Positions 6,388 through 8,621 of a stretch of DNA of 8,621 bases are shown piece by piece. A model generated the notes under the pieces. That model saw only the letters and a program-made list of their open reading frames with translations. It made no database searches and had not been told where the DNA came from. Source of the stretch: an uncultured Collinsella sp. (GTDB lineage Bacteria > Actinomycetota > Coriobacteriia > Coriobacteriales > Coriobacteriaceae); assembly GCA_900764415.1 (NCBI GenBank), contig CAAFOA010000082.1, forward strand, positions 1 through 8,621, read 5' to 3'. Numbering within the stretch: position 1 is the first letter of the stretch; every line of letters starts with the position of its first letter. A program made the position numbers and the translations under genes.

Positions 6388-7515
6388 TTAGGCGAAGACA
6401 ATTAAGTTGTCTCGATGAATGGCGGGCTTCTCGGCCAGGTCTGCCAGCAGGCGGTTGCTGGCAATCTGGTCCTGACGGCGGCCGGCTGCAAGCTCCAGCA
6501 CGTCCGAATCGGCCTCGGCGATACCGCGGGCGACGACCATACCGCTCGGATCGCACACATCGAGCACATCGCCCTCGGCAAACTCCCCATCGACCTGGCG
6601 AATACCCACCGCGAGCAAGGACGAGCCACGGCTGACCAGCGCCTTCGCGGCACCGCCGTCAACCGTTACCGAGCCATGTGCCTTGTCACCCAGCGCGATC
6701 CACAGCTTGCGCGGCGCAATATCCAGGCGCTCCGCCGGCGGGTCGAACAGAGTGCCCACGCTCTCGCCGCGGGCCAGACGCACGAGCGCATCGGGTTCCT
6801 CGCCCGAGCAAATCACGCTCTGAATGCCGGCCGTCATCAAAATGCGGCTCGCGCGAATCTTGGTGATCATGCCGCCCGTACCCACCGACGTCGAAGAATC
6901 TCCCGCCGAGGCAATGATCTTGGCATCGATTTTGCGCACGACCGGGACAAACTCGGCCGTCGGATCTTCATGCGGATTGGCGGTGTAGAGGCCGTCGATG
7001 TCCGAAAGCGTCACGCACAGGTCCGCCGAAACCAAGCAGCTCACGAGGGCCGCGAGTGTATCGTTGTCGCCGAACTTGATCTCGTCGACGGTGACGGTGT
7101 CGTTTTCGTTGACGACCGGCACCACGCCCAGCTCCACCAGGCACAGCAGGGCGTCGCGCGCGTGCAGGTAGGATGTACGGCGCGCCGTGTCGTGGCGTGT
7201 GAGCAGCACGAGCGAGGTGAGTAGGTCACGCGCATGGAACTCCTCGTCGTAGGCCGACGAGATGATGCACTGGCCGGCCGAAGCGCATGCCTGCAGGCTC
7301 GGCAGATCGCCAACCGGTTTGCGGTCGAAGCCCAGCACGGGATAGCCACAGGCAATGGCGCCGGAGCTCACCACGACCAAGCGCCAGCCGAGCTTGCGCA
7401 GGGCCGCGGCCTGATCGGCCAGGCCACCGATAAACGCACGGTTGACCTTACCGTCGGCACCCACCACCGTGGACGAGCCGATCTTTACCACCATCGTTTT
7501 ATAGGAAGTCGTCAT
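6388..7515 (-). CDS. proB: Glutamate 5-kinase (gamma-glutamyl kinase)
   Basis: The 375-residue cytoplasmic enzyme phosphorylates glutamate to gamma-glutamyl phosphate with ATP, the first and usually feedback-controlled step of proline synthesis. Residues 1-255 form the amino acid kinase domain: MVVKIGSSTVV (8-18), VVVSSGAIACG (47-57), VVNENDTV (134-141), KFGDNDTLAALV (147-158), LSDIDGLYT (170-178) and VGTGGMITKIRAS (211-223). Residues 270-350 match the C-terminal PUA domain found in many ProB proteins, followed by the typical ending IHRDNLIV. The length compares well with the E. coli enzyme (367). The ATG at 7513-7515 is preceded almost directly by an in-frame TGA (TGA-CGT-ATG), so no longer form is possible. 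Met8 is the only nearby alternative. No Shine-Dalgarno sequence is visible before either start. pncB lies 80 bases upstream on the same strand, so the two may be co-transcribed. Confidence 0.97.
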   Translation of the reverse strand: MTTSYKTMVVKIGSSTVVGADGKVNRAFIGGLADQAAALRKLGWRLVVVSSGAIACGYPVLGFDRKPVGDLPSLQACASAGQCIISSAYDEEFHARDLLTSLVLLTRHDTARRTSYLHARDALLCLVELGVVPVVNENDTVTVDEIKFGDNDTLAALVSCLVSADLCVTLSDIDGLYTANPHEDPTAEFVPVVRKIDAKIIASAGDSSTSVGTGGMITKIRASRILMTAGIQSVICSGEEPDALVRLARGESVGTLFDPPAERLDIAPRKLWIALGDKAHGSVTVDGGAAKALVSRGSSLLAVGIRQVDGEFAEGDVLDVCDPSGMVVARGIAEADSDVLELAAGRRQDQIASNRLLADLAEKPAIHRDNLIVFA

Positions 7516-7566
7516 ACGTCAAACCAATCGAATGTTGAGCGAGCGGGCGAACGGGTGAGCGAGAAT

Positions 7567-7599
7567 ATGATCCGTTTTCCTCCGTCCCCTTCGGATCAT
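7567..7599. repeat. Hairpin with GGGGACGGAGG loop between pncB and proB
   Basis: ATGATCCG (7567-7574) pairs perfectly with CGGATCAT (7592-7599) across a 17-base loop that, on the minus strand, reads GGGGACGGAGG flanked by A-runs. The pncB stop codon lies within the arm at 7596-7598. There is no T-run after the stem on the minus strand, so it does not look like an intrinsic terminator. It shares loop length and the GGGGACG core with the hairpin at 6157-6183. Confidence 0.55.
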
Positions 7600-8621
7600 T
7601 TTGCCCAGGGGAAGGCCGAAGCCGCGGCCATGTTCTTGCGCACGAGCTCGTCGCGCACCTGGGCCAGGCCCTGTTCCATACCCACCACGTAGGTCTGCGG
7701 ATACAGGAAGCGCTTGAAAGCCGCGTCCAGGTGATCGAGTGCCCAAGCACAGCGCTCGCGCGCGTCCTTGATGCTCTCGCGAGGAGCCACCGCGCTGCCG
7801 TCGCGCACAATCGGCACCAGCAGCTCGCGATACTCGAGCTCGGACACATCGGTCACCAAGGCGGCATCGTTTACGGCCACGAGGGTATTGCCGCGCGCGG
7901 CGCCCTCCCCCGCCAGATGATCCTCGTCATAGATCATGTCGCAGACCGGGCCGCCAAAGCCATCGTAATAACGGCGCACGCGCTGCACGCCGGGGATCGT
8001 GCGCTTGTAGGGCTGCTCGGAAAGCTTCACCACCGGCGTCCACGGCTCCGCGTCGCTCGCGCGGCGGGCCGAAAGCTTGTACACGCCGCCCAACGCCGGC
8101 TGATCGTAGCAGGTCGCGAGCTTGGTGCCCACGCCAAAGCTATCGATGGGCGCGCCCTGGTCGAGCAGCGACTGGATCGTGTACTCGTCCAGGTCGTTGG
8201 AGACCGAAATCCCCACATAGGGCAGGCCCTCAGCATCGAAACGGCCGCGGACATACTTGGACAGCTTGGCGAGGTCGCCCGAATCGATGCGAATAGCCGA
8301 CAGGCGCTCGCCCACCGCCTCCATCTCCTTGGCGACCGTAATGGCATGTTCGCAGCCCTCGCGCACGTCGTAGGTGTCGATGAGCAGCGTACAGTTCTTG
8401 GGGCTCGACTTGGCAAATGCGCGGAAGGCCTCGAGCTCGGAATCGAAGCTCATCACCCAGCTGTGCGCATGCGTGCCAAAGACGGGAATACCGTAGCGGC
8501 GACCGGCGAGCACATTAGACGTAGAGGAACAGCCGGCAACGTAGCTCGCGCGCGCGACGGCCAGGCCGCCATCGGGACCCTGGGCACGGCGCAGGCCAAA
8601 CTCGGCGACGGGTCGACCATC
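7596..8621 (-). CDS. pncB: Nicotinate phosphoribosyltransferase, N-terminus cut by window edge
   Basis: This enzyme makes nicotinate mononucleotide from nicotinate and PRPP with ATP hydrolysis, the entry step of NAD salvage. The frame is open to the right edge, so 341 C-terminal residues are seen. The fragment begins in the conserved block EFGLRRAQGPDGGLA, then STSNVLAGRRYGIPVFGTHAHSWV, where His53 of the fragment corresponds to the histidine that is phosphorylated during catalysis in this family. Next come LIDTYDVREG, IRIDSGDLAKLS (phosphate/PRPP-contact region) and VSNDLDEYTIQSLLDQGAPI followed by DSFGVGTKL, all hallmark NAPRTase segments. The end (MEQGLAQVRDELVRKN) also fits. A GTG at 8511-8513 lies inside the conserved region and is not the start; the true start is outside the window. 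The gene precedes proB on the same strand with 80 bases between them. Confidence 0.95.
   Translation of the reverse strand, partial: DGRPVAEFGLRRAQGPDGGLAVARASYVAGCSSTSNVLAGRRYGIPVFGTHAHSWVMSFDSELEAFRAFAKSSPKNCTLLIDTYDVREGCEHAITVAKEMEAVGERLSAIRIDSGDLAKLSKYVRGRFDAEGLPYVGISVSNDLDEYTIQSLLDQGAPIDSFGVGTKLATCYDQPALGGVYKLSARRASDAEPWTPVVKLSEQPYKRTIPGVQRVRRYYDGFGGPVCDMIYDEDHLAGEGAARGNTLVAVNDAALVTDVSELEYRELLVPIVRDGSAVAPRESIKDARERCAWALDHLDAAFKRFLYPQTYVVGMEQGLAQVRDELVRKNMAAASAFPWAK

Noticed and set aside
6415..7224. A 269-codon plus-strand open frame antisense to proB
   Set aside because: It is a shadow of the proB coding sequence, Arg/His/Ala-rich and without motifs or a ribosome binding site.
8511..8513. 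GTG as the start codon of the nicotinate phosphoribosyltransferase
   Set aside because: The frame stays open to the window edge and encodes conserved family sequence upstream (EFGLRRAQGPDGG...STSN), so the gene is cut by the edge and starts outside.

Overview
The window is a compact stretch of bacterial chromosome of moderately high GC. It carries ordinary housekeeping and metabolic genes separated by short intergenic regions rich in hairpins. Codon use (many GCC, CTG and GGC codons), the CarD-family regulator and the intergenic GGGGAC-type repeats suggest an actinomycete of the Coriobacteriia, most likely Collinsella or a close relative. This assignment rests on general resemblance, with no marker gene or database match behind it.

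Layout from left to right: argS (arginyl-tRNA synthetase, minus strand, C-terminus cut by the left edge); a 342-base AT-richer divergent intergenic region; a CarD-family transcription regulator (plus); a strong hairpin terminator; an HD-domain phosphohydrolase of unknown substrate (plus); a second, closely related hairpin terminator; proA (glutamate-5-semialdehyde dehydrogenase, minus); a 113-base divergent promoter region; a proline-iminopeptidase-like alpha/beta hydrolase (plus); a 253-base intergenic region with a GTCCCC repeat and a 100-base nested palindrome; proB (glutamate 5-kinase, minus); an 80-base spacer with a small hairpin; and pncB (nicotinate phosphoribosyltransferase, minus, N-terminus cut by the right edge).

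How the genes relate: ProB and ProA catalyse the first two enzymatic steps of proline synthesis from glutamate. Here they are split apart by an oppositely oriented S33-type peptidase gene whose family typically releases N-terminal proline or other residues from peptides. Proline synthesis and a candidate proline-salvage enzyme therefore sit side by side. pncB (NAD salvage from nicotinate) lies directly upstream of proB on the same strand and may share its transcript. ArgS serves translation, and the CarD-family protein probably acts on RNA polymerase at promoters.

I see no phage, transposase, CRISPR, toxin-antitoxin or defence genes, and no obviously new multigene system. The most interesting signals are in the non-coding DNA: (i) two 41-base terminator palindromes flanking the HD gene that align without gaps and differ by compensatory stem changes; (ii) hairpins with unrelated stems that share a GGGGAC loop core, two of them with identical 17-base loop geometry; (iii) a nested 100-base palindrome between two convergent genes. 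A CarD-family protein with no tryptophan at all is the most notable protein-level oddity.
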